64,000 bases of DNA from Methylomonas koyamae (GTDB taxonomy: Bacteria > Pseudomonadota > Gammaproteobacteria > Methylococcales > Methylomonadaceae), in assembly GCF_006483455.1 (NCBI RefSeq), contig NZ_PPPU01000052.1, positions 1 to 64,000 of the forward strand, given 5' to 3'. Under the pieces are notes generated by a model. The model did no database searches and was not told the DNA's origin. It saw nothing but the letters and a program-made list of their open reading frames with translations. Shown here one piece after another: positions 17,458-26,543 of this stretch. The translations under genes and the position numbers were made by a program. Position 1 is the stretch's first letter, and each line of letters starts with the position of its first letter.

Positions 17458-18822
17458 TTAACGACGCATGATGCTAATGCCTTTCAGCAAGTTCAACGCC
17501 TCATGCAGAGGATAATCGCGCATATCAGCCTCGGACAAGTCAGCCCCGTCCCCATCTTTCTCCGGCGCATCTTTGGCGTCATCACCGTCTTCTTCATCAA
17601 CCTTCTTCTCAGGTTTAGCATTACCGTTGGTCAAATGATGCGTTAAATCCGCTTCTTTGACGGTATCCAGCTTCGCTTTATCCATTGCCGCCAGCTTGAC
17701 TCTGGCCAACGTCACATCCGGCTCGATACCTTCGGCCTGAATAGACCGACCTGAAGGCGTAAAATAGCGCGCCGTAGTCAACTTGACCGCCGCACCGTTA
17801 CTGGTCGGCAAAATGGTTTGCACCGAGCCTTTGCCGAACGACTTCTCACCCATGATGATGGCCCGCTTGTGGTCCTGCAATGCGCCGGCCACAATTTCGG
17901 ATGCCGAAGCCGAACCGCCATTGATCAGCACCACGATAGGCGCACCGTTTATCACATCGCCTGAAGTGGCATTAAAACGCATTTCCGAATTTTTGATCCG
18001 TCCCTCGGTATAAACGATCAACCCGGAATCGATAAAGGCATCACTAACATCCACCGCCGCATTTAAAACGCCCCCCGGATTGTTGCGCAAATCCAAAACG
18101 ATACCTTTCAGCGGGCCTTCGTTCTCCTTTTTCAACTCATCAATTGCATCCAATAGACCTTGACCAGTGCCGGACTGAAAACTACTGATCCGCAAATACC
18201 CGTAATTCTTTTCCAAAATCCTGTTCTTGACGCTTTTGACTTTGATAATGTCGCGAGTCAACGCGAACTTCAACGGCGCCTCTTCCCCTTCGCGAATCAC
18301 TGTCAGCACAATCTCGCTGCCTGGCTCGCCGCGCATGATTTTCACCGCATCGGCCAGCGTCATACCTTTCACCGGCTTATCGTCGAGACGAACGATCAAG
18401 TCTCCAGCTTTAATTCCGGCCCGTTGCGCCGGCGTATCGTCTATAGGAGAAACCACTTTAACAAACCCGTTTTCCATGCCGACTTCTATACCCAAACCAC
18501 CGAATTGACCCGTGGTGCCTTCTTGCAGCTCCTTATACTCTTCGCTGGCAAGATACGCCGAATGCGGGTCCAAACCGGACAGCATGCCCCGAATCGCATC
18601 TTCCAAAAGTTTCTTGTCGGAAACGGGTTCTACATAATCCTGCTTGATGCGACCGAAAATCTCGGTGAAGGTCCGCAGCTCGTCAAACGGCAAGGCCTGC
18701 AGCTCATCGCTTTTCACCGAAGCCGGCGACTCTTTTTCGGCAAAGACGCTACCACACAAACTAAGCGCCACGCCCAAAATAAATCCGACCAGCAAGATTA
18801 ATATGTTTCTGTTTTTTAACAT
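17458..18822 (-). CDS. ctpA: S41 carboxy-terminal processing protease
   Basis: Periplasmic serine protease of the CtpA/Prc family, 454 residues. A signal sequence (about 7-28), an N-terminal helical region, a PDZ domain (about 95-180) and the S41 core follow in order. The Ser-Lys dyad lies in GGSASASE and, 25 residues on, GEKSFGKG, the spacing of this family. The C-terminal tail (about 395-435) is acidic and low-complexity. Members cleave C-terminal tags or regulate wall hydrolases; its position directly before envC suggests the latter, as inference. Confidence 0.92.
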   Translation of the reverse strand: MLKNRNILILLVGFILGVALSLCGSVFAEKESPASVKSDELQALPFDELRTFTEIFGRIKQDYVEPVSDKKLLEDAIRGMLSGLDPHSAYLASEEYKELQEGTTGQFGGLGIEVGMENGFVKVVSPIDDTPAQRAGIKAGDLIVRLDDKPVKGMTLADAVKIMRGEPGSEIVLTVIREGEEAPLKFALTRDIIKVKSVKNRILEKNYGYLRISSFQSGTGQGLLDAIDELKKENEGPLKGIVLDLRNNPGGVLNAAVDVSDAFIDSGLIVYTEGRIKNSEMRFNATSGDVINGAPIVVLINGGSASASEIVAGALQDHKRAIIMGEKSFGKGSVQTILPTSNGAAVKLTTARYFTPSGRSIQAEGIEPDVTLARVKLAAMDKAKLDTVKEADLTHHLTNGNAKPEKKVDEEDGDDAKDAPEKDGDGADLSEADMRDYPLHEALNLLKGISIMRR

Positions 18823-18860
18823 TTGAATTCGAACTCCAACAACCTGTTTCCTAAAAATAA

Positions 18861-20102
18861 TTAACCTTTGCCCGGTTTACGGCACCATTGCTCCGGATCG
18901 ACCGGCCGTCCGTTTTTTCGGATGCCAAAATACAAGGCGGCATCGACTCTGCCACCGCTTCGACCTACCGAGGCCAAAACCTCGCCGGCCCTAACGTGAT
19001 CGCCAACCCCTTTATGTAAACTTTGGCTGAACGCGTACAAGCTCATAAAGCCTCTACCGTGATCGACAATAATCATCAATCCGTAACCTCGCAGCCAATC
19101 AGCATAGACTACCTTGCCGCCCGTCACCGCACGCACGTCAGCCCCTTCCCTGGCACTGATAACGACGCCGTCCCAAGTGGTTTCGTAGCGCCGACTGCCA
19201 AACCGCTCCGTCACCGCCCCTTGCACCGGCCAAGGCAATTGGCCGCGCAACTCTGCAAACGGCTGGCTTGCTGATACGCCAACCGGAGGAGTAGCCGGCA
19301 TTTGCTTGGAAACTACCCGCGGCGGGCTCGTGCTTGGTTCGGACTTGTGCGGCTCAGGTGAAGACTCGTCCTCGGCATTATCATCAGTTTTCTGCAAAGA
19401 CGCCACCAAGGACTGCAATTTTTTCTCGTCAGCCACCAAGCGCTGCAGTTGGTCGGCCTTGGCTGAATAATCGCTTTCAATCCTGGCTAACAAGGCTTCG
19501 CGTTGACCCTTTAACGCCAGCATTGCATCCGACTCTTGCTGCTTCTTTACCAAAGCAGCTTGAAGCAATTGAGACTCGCTGTCCTTTTGCGCCTCCAACT
19601 GCCGAAGCTCGTTGAAGGCCTCGCCAAACGCGTTGAGTTTTTCCACTCGCGCCTTACTGATATAGTCGAAGTAAATCGCCATGCGACTTGACACTGCCGG
19701 ATCGCGTTGGTTCAGAATCACTTTCCAGCCCTCCTTATCGCCGCCCATGGCGTAGATCGCCTTGAGCAACCCTTCGAGTTCCTGCTGTTGTTCGTGCATA
19801 CTGCGTTGCGCCGCAGCGCTCTTGCCGCGCACTTCCTGCAGCACTGACTCCTGTTGCCTGATTTCGGCTTTCAATGCACGCAGGCTATTTGCCAATTCGC
19901 CATATTGCATCTCCAGCTTTTGCAACTGCTCCACTGCCCGATTTTTTTCGGCTTGCAAGTCACGAACGTCGCCACCGATCTGTTGAATTTTCGACTGGAC
20001 GTCGGCCAAGGTTTTGTCGTTTGCGGGAGCGGCCGACAATGTCTGACTTACCCCCCCCAACCCGGCGAAAACCAGGCAACCGACTACCCTCGCCAGCGCC
20101 AT
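18861..20102 (-). CDS. envC: EnvC-like murein hydrolase activator
   Basis: Periplasmic activator of septal amidases at division. From the ATG at 20102 it has 413 residues: a clean signal peptide (cleavage near LSAAPA), a long coiled coil (about 25-240), a disordered Pro/Ser linker and a C-terminal LytM/M23 domain (about 300-405). The LytM site is degenerate: the HxH position reads LYFGIR, with Tyr replacing His, so it should activate rather than cut. Starts at 20213 (GGAG upstream) and 20234 (GTG) are open but place over 35 residues before the signal sequence. ctpA follows 38 bp downstream. Confidence 0.88.
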   Translation of the reverse strand: MALARVVGCLVFAGLGGVSQTLSAAPANDKTLADVQSKIQQIGGDVRDLQAEKNRAVEQLQKLEMQYGELANSLRALKAEIRQQESVLQEVRGKSAAAQRSMHEQQQELEGLLKAIYAMGGDKEGWKVILNQRDPAVSSRMAIYFDYISKARVEKLNAFGEAFNELRQLEAQKDSESQLLQAALVKKQQESDAMLALKGQREALLARIESDYSAKADQLQRLVADEKKLQSLVASLQKTDDNAEDESSPEPHKSEPSTSPPRVVSKQMPATPPVGVSASQPFAELRGQLPWPVQGAVTERFGSRRYETTWDGVVISAREGADVRAVTGGKVVYADWLRGYGLMIIVDHGRGFMSLYAFSQSLHKGVGDHVRAGEVLASVGRSGGRVDAALYFGIRKNGRPVDPEQWCRKPGKG

Positions 20103-20476
20103 CGGTGGGTATTTGGCAATTCTTATACTCCCGAGCCGACACGACAATTCGCTGTTTTTCGACCCTGAAAACCTGTTGGTAACGAGCGGCGTACGGGGAA
20201 GCCGGTTTGCCATCGGATTAAGGACTCCAAGCACTAATGGTTATAAAATCAGATCTCGGCGACAGCCATTGCCGCACAATTACGCCGGCTCAATTCTCGG
20301 GTATTGAACAATAAGGCCTACTCTGTTAGATTTGCTGGCCTCGTATTGCTCGCTAAGTTGGCGGCTTGGCCGCTGCATATCTAAGCAAGGCATTATACCA
20401 GCACCACCAGCCGCCAAATCCGAAAAATGCCACAGGCCGCCTAGCGACCAATTTTGCCAAGCTATATCGTAATTAA

Positions 20477-20788
20477 ATGGAAGATCAAGACGATAGTATT
20501 CAATATGACGACAGCGATATCAGCCGCGCCGCGCGCTGCCTGAAAGCCATGTCCCACCCTTTACGACTGAAAATCCTCTGCGTATTGGGCAGCAACTCGA
20601 TCAGCGTTCAAGACATTGTGGAACAGGTCGGAACCAGTCAGAGCAATATTTCGCAACATTTGGCGATATTGCGGGACAAAGGCATTCTTGATTATAAAAA
20701 GGAAGCCAACCGCGTTTATTACTTTATCGACGACGAACGCGTTATTCATCTGATTCAAATGATGCGCAGCATTTTTTGCGGCGCTTAA
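20477..20788 (+). CDS. ArsR family repressor with dithiol-sensor-like cysteines
   Basis: A 103-residue winged-helix regulator. The recognition helix is SQSNISQHLAILRDKG (about 54-69), followed by the beta-wing. C35 (RLKILCVLG) and C101 (MRSIFCGA) occupy the two positions used by BigR/SqrR-type persulfide sensors; C21 is extra. Arsenic- or metal-type CxC motifs are absent. It lies 18 bp before a rhodanese gene, which supports sensing of sulfur species, but this is inference. The target operator is not identified. Confidence 0.8.
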   Translation: MEDQDDSIQYDDSDISRAARCLKAMSHPLRLKILCVLGSNSISVQDIVEQVGTSQSNISQHLAILRDKGILDYKKEANRVYYFIDDERVIHLIQMMRSIFCGA

Positions 20789-20806
20789 ACAGCAATAACC
20801 AACAAT

Positions 20807-21256
20807 ATGAATGCACCAATAGAACAATATATCGAATTCGCCACCAACCATTATTTACTGGTATTTGCACTGGTCTGCGTCATTTTCTTGCTAATTCAGG
20901 ATTTGCTTGCCAATTCTTTTAATAAGTACGAAAACATTTCGCCGCTAATTGCCGTCACCAAAATGAACAGTGACGACGTCGTCGTTCTGGACGTCAGGGA
21001 ATTGCACGAATTCAGCAAAAGCCACATCGAAAATGCTTTGAATATTCCGCTAGGCAAAATCGATGAACAACTCACGGCCCTGGAGAAACACAAAAAGCAT
21101 CCGCTGATCGTGACTTGCCAAACCGGGGCTCGCTCGGCCGCTGCCTGCAAAACCCTGACTAAGTCAGGATTCGAACAGGTCTATAACATGATTGGCGGCA
21201 TGCAATCATGGGAAGACAACAAACTGCCGATCAAACTGGGCAAAATCAAAGATTAA
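20807..21256 (+). CDS. Membrane-anchored rhodanese (YibN-like)
   Basis: A 149-residue protein with one N-terminal transmembrane helix (about 16-35) and a cytoplasmic rhodanese domain (about 50-140). The active-site loop CQTGARS carries the catalytic cysteine that would hold a persulfide. In enterobacteria the homologue yibN lies before grxC-secB-gpsA; here the order is arsR-like, rhodanese, secB, gpsA, with grxC missing. The sulfur donor and acceptor are unknown. Confidence 0.85.
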   Translation: MNAPIEQYIEFATNHYLLVFALVCVIFLLIQDLLANSFNKYENISPLIAVTKMNSDDVVVLDVRELHEFSKSHIENALNIPLGKIDEQLTALEKHKKHPLIVTCQTGARSAAACKTLTKSGFEQVYNMIGGMQSWEDNKLPIKLGKIKD

Positions 21257-21279
21257 CCAACCAACCCCAAACCACGACC

Positions 21280-21756
21280 ATGGCCGAAAACAACGCATCC
21301 AGCGAAAAACAATTCATCATTCAAAAGATCTATACCAAAGACATTTCTTTTGAAACCCCAAATTCACCCAAAATCTTTACCCAAAAATGGGAGCCGGCGC
21401 TGGATCTGAACCTCGGCACCAATGTGTTACCGATCGAAAACTCGATGTTCGAAGTCTCGCTCACATTGACCGTAACCGTCAAAGTCGGCGAAAGCACCGC
21501 TTATCTGGTAGAAGTCAACCAGTCCGGAGTATTTCTGATCGCCGGCTTTAACGAACAGGAAATGGGGCCAATGCTGGGTAGCTTTTGCCCGAACATTCTG
21601 TTCCCCTACGCCCGCGAGGTCATTTCCGACCTAGTCAGCAAAGGCGGATTCCCGCAACTGGTCCTGGCTCCGGTTAATTTCGACGCCCTGTATATGCAAC
21701 ATTTACAACAGGCACAACAAGCCCCGCAAAACGCCGAAGCCAAAACTTTAAACTAA
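21280..21756 (+). CDS. secB: Protein-export chaperone SecB
   Basis: Tetrameric cytosolic chaperone that holds preproteins unfolded and hands them to SecA. From the ATG at 21280 it has 158 residues beginning MAENNASSEKQFIIQKIY, with the family core YTKDISFETPNSP and the C-terminal stretch REVISDLVSKGGFPQLVLAPVNF. An in-frame extension to 21208 overlaps the rhodanese gene and is unlike SecB. It is followed 6 bp later by gpsA, the usual neighbour. Confidence 0.96.
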   Translation: MAENNASSEKQFIIQKIYTKDISFETPNSPKIFTQKWEPALDLNLGTNVLPIENSMFEVSLTLTVTVKVGESTAYLVEVNQSGVFLIAGFNEQEMGPMLGSFCPNILFPYAREVISDLVSKGGFPQLVLAPVNFDALYMQHLQQAQQAPQNAEAKTLN

Positions 21757-21762
21757 GACAGG

Positions 21763-22764
21763 ATGCCGCCATCAATCAGCATCCTGGGTGCCGGATCATG
21801 GGGGACCGCCCTGGCTATCCAAGCAGCCAGAAATGGCTGCACCACCTCGCTATGGGGACATAATCCGCAACATATCGCTGCGCTGCAACAAGCCGGCGAA
21901 AACAGCCGCTACCTGCCCGGCGCCCAGTTGCCTGCCAATCTCGAGCTCACCGCCGACATCAGCAAAGCCGTAAGTTACAGCCAGGTACTTTTGATTTCGG
22001 TCCCCAGCCATGCCTTCCGGGATACTTTGATTCGCATCAAACCCTTTTTGGCGGAAAAACCTATGGTCGCTTGGGCCACCAAAGGCTTCGACGGGCTTGA
22101 TGGCGCTCTGTTAAGCCAAGTCGTCGCCGAAACGCTGGGCGAAGATATCGAAACCGCCGCGCTGTCCGGGCCGACTTTCGCCGCCGAAGTCGCGGCAGAC
22201 TTGCCCACAGCAGTGACCGTCGCCTCGACATCCGATGCCTTTTCGTCCCGACTCAGCGCCATGCTGCACAATCAACGCTTTCGAGTCTACACCAGCCACG
22301 ACATTATTGGCGTCCAGGTCGGCGGCGCCTGCAAAAACGTATTAGCCATCGCCGCCGGAATCGCTGACGGCTTGGGTTTCGGCGCCAACACACGCGCAGC
22401 TTTAATCACCCGCGGCCTGACCGAAATCATGCGCCTCGGCATCCGTCTGGGCGGCCAAGCCGACACGTTTATGGGCTTGGCCGGCCTCGGCGACTTGATC
22501 CTGACCTGCACCGACGATCAATCCCGCAATCGCCGCTTCGGCCTGGCCCTTGGACGCGGCCAGGATCAGGCTCAAGCGTTGAAACAAATCAACCAGGAAG
22601 TGGAAGGCATCTCCGCTGCCCGCGAAACCTTCGGGTTATCGCAAAAATACGGCGTCGAAATGCCCATCACCTCGCAGGTTTACAAAGTACTCTTCGAGAA
22701 CCTCCAACCCAAACAAGCCGTAGACAACTTGTTAAACCGGGATCAAAAACCCGAACAAGCCTGA
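21763..22764 (+). CDS. gpsA: Glycerol-3-phosphate dehydrogenase [NAD(P)+]
   Basis: Reduces dihydroxyacetone phosphate to sn-glycerol-3-phosphate for phospholipid synthesis. The 333 residues start with the Rossmann motif ILGAGSWGTALA (about 7-18). The C-terminal catalytic domain includes the lysine in GGACKNVLAIAAG and the substrate loop GLGDLILTCTDDQSRNRRFG (about 240-259). It lies 6 bp after secB and is probably the last gene of this operon. Confidence 0.96.
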   Translation: MPPSISILGAGSWGTALAIQAARNGCTTSLWGHNPQHIAALQQAGENSRYLPGAQLPANLELTADISKAVSYSQVLLISVPSHAFRDTLIRIKPFLAEKPMVAWATKGFDGLDGALLSQVVAETLGEDIETAALSGPTFAAEVAADLPTAVTVASTSDAFSSRLSAMLHNQRFRVYTSHDIIGVQVGGACKNVLAIAAGIADGLGFGANTRAALITRGLTEIMRLGIRLGGQADTFMGLAGLGDLILTCTDDQSRNRRFGLALGRGQDQAQALKQINQEVEGISAARETFGLSQKYGVEMPITSQVYKVLFENLQPKQAVDNLLNRDQKPEQA

Positions 22765-23052
22765 ATTCGCCCCGCCCCCATTCAAAGAGCAATCCGCCCT
22801 AAAAACCACGCCCTAACAAGCGCGAGTTTTTTCGGCGCCCTGAGTTCCTGCAAGCGCCGCTTCTCCCGTTTTGAACAAAATAACCTTATAAATTTAAGCA
22901 TTAGCGTTCGTTAATTGCGATTTACATCAAAAATCGACATTAACTTTTTGATACCAATCAGTTTTACCCCCTCCCTCACCACCCATTCAAAGCCAACCCC
23001 CAACCAGACCTAAGTCATTGTAGAAAAAGAAAGAATTTAATCTAGCTGCCTC
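22765..23052. other. Intergenic region between gpsA and the dcw promoter
   Basis: About 290 bp without a credible gene. It is AT-rich from about 22870 on and holds a GC-rich remnant near the gpsA end, but no clear hairpin with a U tract was seen. The dcw promoter and MraZ-like boxes follow immediately. Confidence 0.6.
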
Positions 23053-23081
23053 TTGACTAAGCCCATTTTGAAAACTATAGT
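23053..23081 (+). promoter_or_regulatory. Promoter of the dcw cluster (Pmra-like)
   Basis: TTGACT (23053-23058), a 17-nt spacer and TATAGT (23076-23081) make a near-consensus sigma-70 promoter, 60 bp before the mraZ start. It is the only strong promoter noticed ahead of the cluster, whose genes overlap or nearly abut down to ftsQ. Confidence 0.75.
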
Positions 23082-23115
23082 GGTACAAAAGTGATGTAAA
23101 GTGGGCATAAATGGA
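23080..23115 (+). promoter_or_regulatory. Putative MraZ operator: four direct repeats at 10-11 bp spacing
   Basis: GTGGT (23080), GTGAT (23091), GTGGG (23101) and ATGGA (23111) repeat every 10-11 bp, one helical turn, separated by 5-6 nt AT-rich spacers. MraZ in E. coli binds TGGGN-type direct repeats with 5-nt spacers just upstream of mraZ. The array begins within the -10 box, so binding would block transcription start: autoregulation of the dcw cluster. Confidence 0.7.
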
Positions 23116-23141
23116 TTTTTTTGGCTTTTTGAGGGTTTGAT

Positions 23142-23609
23142 TTGTTTCGAGGCATAAGTTCAATCAGTTTGGATGCGAAAGGGCGCGTTGCGATTCCTAC
23201 CCGCTATCGGGAGGAGTTACAGGAGTGCTGCGACCGCCAACTGGTTGTGACCGTTGCAGTCGACGATAAATGCGTTGGTGAACCGGGCTGCCTCTGGCTG
23301 TACCCTTTACCCGAATGGGAAAAGCTGGAGCAAACCATCAGCCGCTTACCGACCTTGAACAAAATGGCCGGCAAGTTGCGGCGTTTTGTCATAGGCAACG
23401 CCTCGGAGTGCGAAATGGACGCCCAGGGCCGCCTGCTGTTGCCGGAAAAATTGCGCGAGTTCGCCGGCCTGGAAAAGCATATTGTGCTGGTCGGCCAACT
23501 GAACAAGTTCGAAGTCTGGAACGAAGACGCCTGGAAGGCCAAAGAACAGGAATGGATGGACGGTAACGACAGCGAGGGCCTTGAAGAACTTGGCTCTTTG
23601 TCGTTTTGA
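23142..23609 (+). CDS. mraZ: Transcriptional regulator MraZ
   Basis: DNA-binding regulator of the dcw cluster, 155 residues, with two AbrB/SpoVT-like halves: [18 protein letters not shown] (about 9-26) and [17 protein letters not shown] (about 92-108). Both DxxGR signatures are intact. The start codon is TTG, giving the family-typical [15 protein letters not shown], with GAGGG about 6 nt upstream. It is the first gene of the cluster; its stop overlaps the rsmH start by 4 bp. Confidence 0.93.
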   Translation: MFRGISSISLDAKGRVAIPTRYREELQECCDRQLVVTVAVDDKCVGEPGCLWLYPLPEWEKLEQTISRLPTLNKMAGKLRRFVIGNASECEMDAQGRLLLPEKLREFAGLEKHIVLVGQLNKFEVWNEDAWKAKEQEWMDGNDSEGLEELGSLSF

Positions 23610-24544
23610 CGGAGATGCCGGCACACCAAACCGTTTTATACGCGGAAGCGCTCCAGCAACTCGCGATAAAACCGGACGGCCTCTACCTGGATTGCACTTT
23701 CGGCCGGGGCGGTCATAGTCGTGGCATTTTGGCCGAGCTGAGCGAATCGGGCCGGTTGTTGGCACTGGATAGAGACGCAGATGCGATTGGCAGCCAAGAG
23801 GCAGAGAGTTTACGTCAGGACCCCAGATTCGAATTACGCCATGCCAGTTTTGCCGAATTGGCGGAAGTAACCAGACGTAACGGATACGCCGGCAAGATCG
23901 ACGGCATATTGATGGACTTGGGCGTATCGTCGCCGCAACTAGATATTGCCGAACGCGGCTTCAGTTTTTTACGCGACGGCCCCCTGGATATGCGTATGGA
24001 CACCGGACGCGGACTGTCGGCTGCCGAGTACCTGGCTAGCGTTGCCGAACCGGAATTGGTCCGGATTTTATTCGAATATGGCGAAGAACGGTTTGCCAAG
24101 CGCATCGCCCGGGCGATCGTCGGCCAGCGCCAACAGGCCCCGGTCACGACCACTCTGGAACTGGCGAGATTGATTGAACAAAGCGTGCCGTTTCGCGACA
24201 AGCACAAACATCCTGCCACACGCAGCTTTCAGGCGATCAGGATCGAAATCAATCAGGAGCTGGAACAGATCAAGGCAGGTTTGCAGCAAGCGCTGGAGGT
24301 ACTGGCGCCGGGGGGACGGCTGGTAGTGATCTCGTTTCACTCTTTGGAAGACAGGATCGTCAAGCGGTTTATTCGGGACCAATCGGGGGCGAAAACCGAT
24401 CCCGGCAGATTGCCGGTCAGAGAACGGGACATAGAACAAGGGCAATTACGCAAAATCGGTAAATCGATACGCGCCCAAGCGCAGGAATTGCGCGATAACC
24501 CCAGAGCGCGTAGCGCGGTAATGCGAGTCGCGGAGAAGCGTTGA
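23606..24544 (+). CDS. rsmH: 16S rRNA m4C1402 methyltransferase RsmH
   Basis: SAM-dependent N4-methylation of C1402 in 16S rRNA. About 310 residues with the SAM motif [10 protein letters not shown], the family motifs [14 protein letters not shown] and [17 protein letters not shown] (about 104-131), and the C-terminal [13 protein letters not shown]. The start may be TTG at 23606, overlapping the mraZ stop, or ATG at 23615, which has a GGAG directly abutting it. Standard second gene of the dcw cluster. Confidence 0.94.
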   Translation: MTEMPAHQTVLYAEALQQLAIKPDGLYLDCTFGRGGHSRGILAELSESGRLLALDRDADAIGSQEAESLRQDPRFELRHASFAELAEVTRRNGYAGKIDGILMDLGVSSPQLDIAERGFSFLRDGPLDMRMDTGRGLSAAEYLASVAEPELVRILFEYGEERFAKRIARAIVGQRQQAPVTTTLELARLIEQSVPFRDKHKHPATRSFQAIRIEINQELEQIKAGLQQALEVLAPGGRLVVISFHSLEDRIVKRFIRDQSGAKTDPGRLPVRERDIEQGQLRKIGKSIRAQAQELRDNPRARSAVMRVAEKR

Positions 24545-24816
24545 TGATATTTGCTCGAAACATCCTGCTGACAATACTGGTAGCGGTGTTGCTTATATCC
24601 GGCATCGCGGTGATTTACAGCAAATACCAATCGCGGCTGCTGTTTATCGAGATCCAAAAAAAGGAAAAGGAACTCGACGATTACGAAGTCGAATGGGGAC
24701 GGTTACAGCTCGAATTGACGACGCTGACCGAAGAAAACCGAGTTGAAGTCGAGGCCAGGTCGCGATTGATGCTGACTTTGCCGCCGCAGGACAAAATAAT
24801 TTACATCAAGCCGTAA
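24544..24816 (+). CDS. ftsL: Cell division protein FtsL
   Basis: Bitopic divisome protein that forms a complex with FtsB and FtsQ and activates FtsWI. The 90 residues have a short cytoplasmic N-terminus, one transmembrane helix (about 6-26) and a periplasmic leucine-zipper coiled coil (about 30-80). It overlaps rsmH by 1 bp (TGATG) and ftsI by 1 bp (TAATG). Sequence identity in this family is low; position between rsmH and ftsI makes the call firm. Confidence 0.9.
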   Translation: MIFARNILLTILVAVLLISGIAVIYSKYQSRLLFIEIQKKEKELDDYEVEWGRLQLELTTLTEENRVEVEARSRLMLTLPPQDKIIYIKP

Positions 24817-26543
24817 TGCGAATTTTTACCGGTTCTGCCCCAGCACCGCGCCTTAATACCGATTTTCCGATACGGCGAAAACTGCTGTTGTCGACAATGA
24901 TGCTGGCGATGACAGCCTTGGTTGGCCGCGCGGTTTATCTGCAAATCCTGGACAAGGATTTTTTACAGGATAAAGGCGACATGCAACACATCGGCGTCGT
25001 GTCGGTGTCGGCATACCGCGGCCAGATCAAGGACCGTAACGGCGAACCGTTGGCAATCAGTACCCCGGTGCAATCGATCTGGGTCAATCCACGGCAATTG
25101 AAAGACAGCGAACTGGACAAACTGACACCGATGGCGAGAATCCTCGGTTTCCCGGAAAAAGAGCTGCGCTCGCTGCTGAAAAAAGAAAAAGACGCCAACA
25201 AGCGCTTCGTCTATTTGCGCCGGCAGATTAATCCGGATATTGCCGAAAAAGTTAAGGATCTGGAAATCACCGGCGTCTATTTCGAGCGCGAATTCAAGCG
25301 GTATTACCCTGCCGGGGCAGTCTCCGGCCATTTGCTGGGCTTTACCAATATCGACGATATCGGCCAGGAAGGCATCGAACACGGTTACGAACATATATTG
25401 CGCGGCCAACCGGGCAAAAAACGGGTGATCAAAGACGGCAAAGGCCAGATCATCAAAGACGTAGAAAACATCGAAGCAGCGGTGCCGGGCCGCGACCTGA
25501 TTCTGACGATAGACGAGCGTTTGCAATACCTGGCTTACCGGGAGTTGCAGAACGCAGTAATCCAGAATAAGGCGCATTCGGCCTCACTGGTGGTATTGGA
25601 TGCCAAAAACGGCGACGTATTGGCCAGCGTCAGCCAGCCGGCGTTCAACCCGAACAACCGGAAAGAACTGAGCAGCAACCGTTACCGCAACCGGGCCATC
25701 GTCGACAGCTTCGAACCCGGCTCGACCGTAAAGCCGTTCGTGATCGCGGCGGCGCTGGACGGCGGCTATATCCATCCGAATGTGATGATCGAGACCCACG
25801 GCGTTTACCACCTGGGCCGCAACGTGGTCAAAGACGTGCATAACTACGGCACGATGGATTTGACCCACGTGTTGCAAAAATCCAGCAACATCGCGGTGAC
25901 CCAGATCGCGATGACCATGCCGCCGGAGTATTTCTGGGGGGTTTACAACAAACTGGGCTTCGGCACCTCGGCCGGCGTCGGCTTCCCCGGCGAGGCCAGC
26001 GGCTCGTTGCTCGATTATCAAGGCTGGCACGAATTCGACCAAGCGATTTTATCGTTCGGTTACGGGGTATCCACCTCGATTTTACAACTGGCCAGGGCCT
26101 ATACCGCCTTGGCCGACGACGGCATCATTCATTCGGTGACCCTATTGAAGCGCGACGAAGATCCGGACGCACAACGGGTGTTTAAGCCGGAGACAGCCAG
26201 AAAAGTCCGGGAAATGCTGGAGCACGTGATCAGCAAGGAAGGCACGGCCTATCAAGCCAGAGTCGAAGGTTACCGGGTGGCCGGCAAAACCGGCACCGTG
26301 AAAAAAGCCACCGCCGGCGGTTACGCCGACGACAAATATTTATCGGTATTCGTCGGCATGGCGCCGGCCAGTAACCCGCGATTTATTATCGCGATCGTGG
26401 TTGACGAGCCGACCAGCGGCCAATATTACGGCGGTTTGGTTGCCGCACCGGCCTTCTCGCGGGTCATGGCCGGCGCATTACGAGTTTACGGCGTCGAGCC
26501 GGACGGCATGGAAAACATGCACTTACTGTTGAGCAAACGATGA
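24816..26543 (+). CDS. ftsI: Septal peptidoglycan transpeptidase FtsI (PBP3)
   Basis: Class B penicillin-binding protein that cross-links septal peptidoglycan with FtsW. In 575 residues: one transmembrane helix (about 25-45), the pedestal dimerisation domain (about 60-220) and the transpeptidase domain. Catalytic motifs are S303-TVK (PGSTVKP), S356-S-N and K491-TGT. It overlaps ftsL by 1 bp and murE by 4 bp. Confidence 0.96.
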   Translation: MRIFTGSAPAPRLNTDFPIRRKLLLSTMMLAMTALVGRAVYLQILDKDFLQDKGDMQHIGVVSVSAYRGQIKDRNGEPLAISTPVQSIWVNPRQLKDSELDKLTPMARILGFPEKELRSLLKKEKDANKRFVYLRRQINPDIAEKVKDLEITGVYFEREFKRYYPAGAVSGHLLGFTNIDDIGQEGIEHGYEHILRGQPGKKRVIKDGKGQIIKDVENIEAAVPGRDLILTIDERLQYLAYRELQNAVIQNKAHSASLVVLDAKNGDVLASVSQPAFNPNNRKELSSNRYRNRAIVDSFEPGSTVKPFVIAAALDGGYIHPNVMIETHGVYHLGRNVVKDVHNYGTMDLTHVLQKSSNIAVTQIAMTMPPEYFWGVYNKLGFGTSAGVGFPGEASGSLLDYQGWHEFDQAILSFGYGVSTSILQLARAYTALADDGIIHSVTLLKRDEDPDAQRVFKPETARKVREMLEHVISKEGTAYQARVEGYRVAGKTGTVKKATAGGYADDKYLSVFVGMAPASNPRFIIAIVVDEPTSGQYYGGLVAAPAFSRVMAGALRVYGVEPDGMENMHLLLSKR

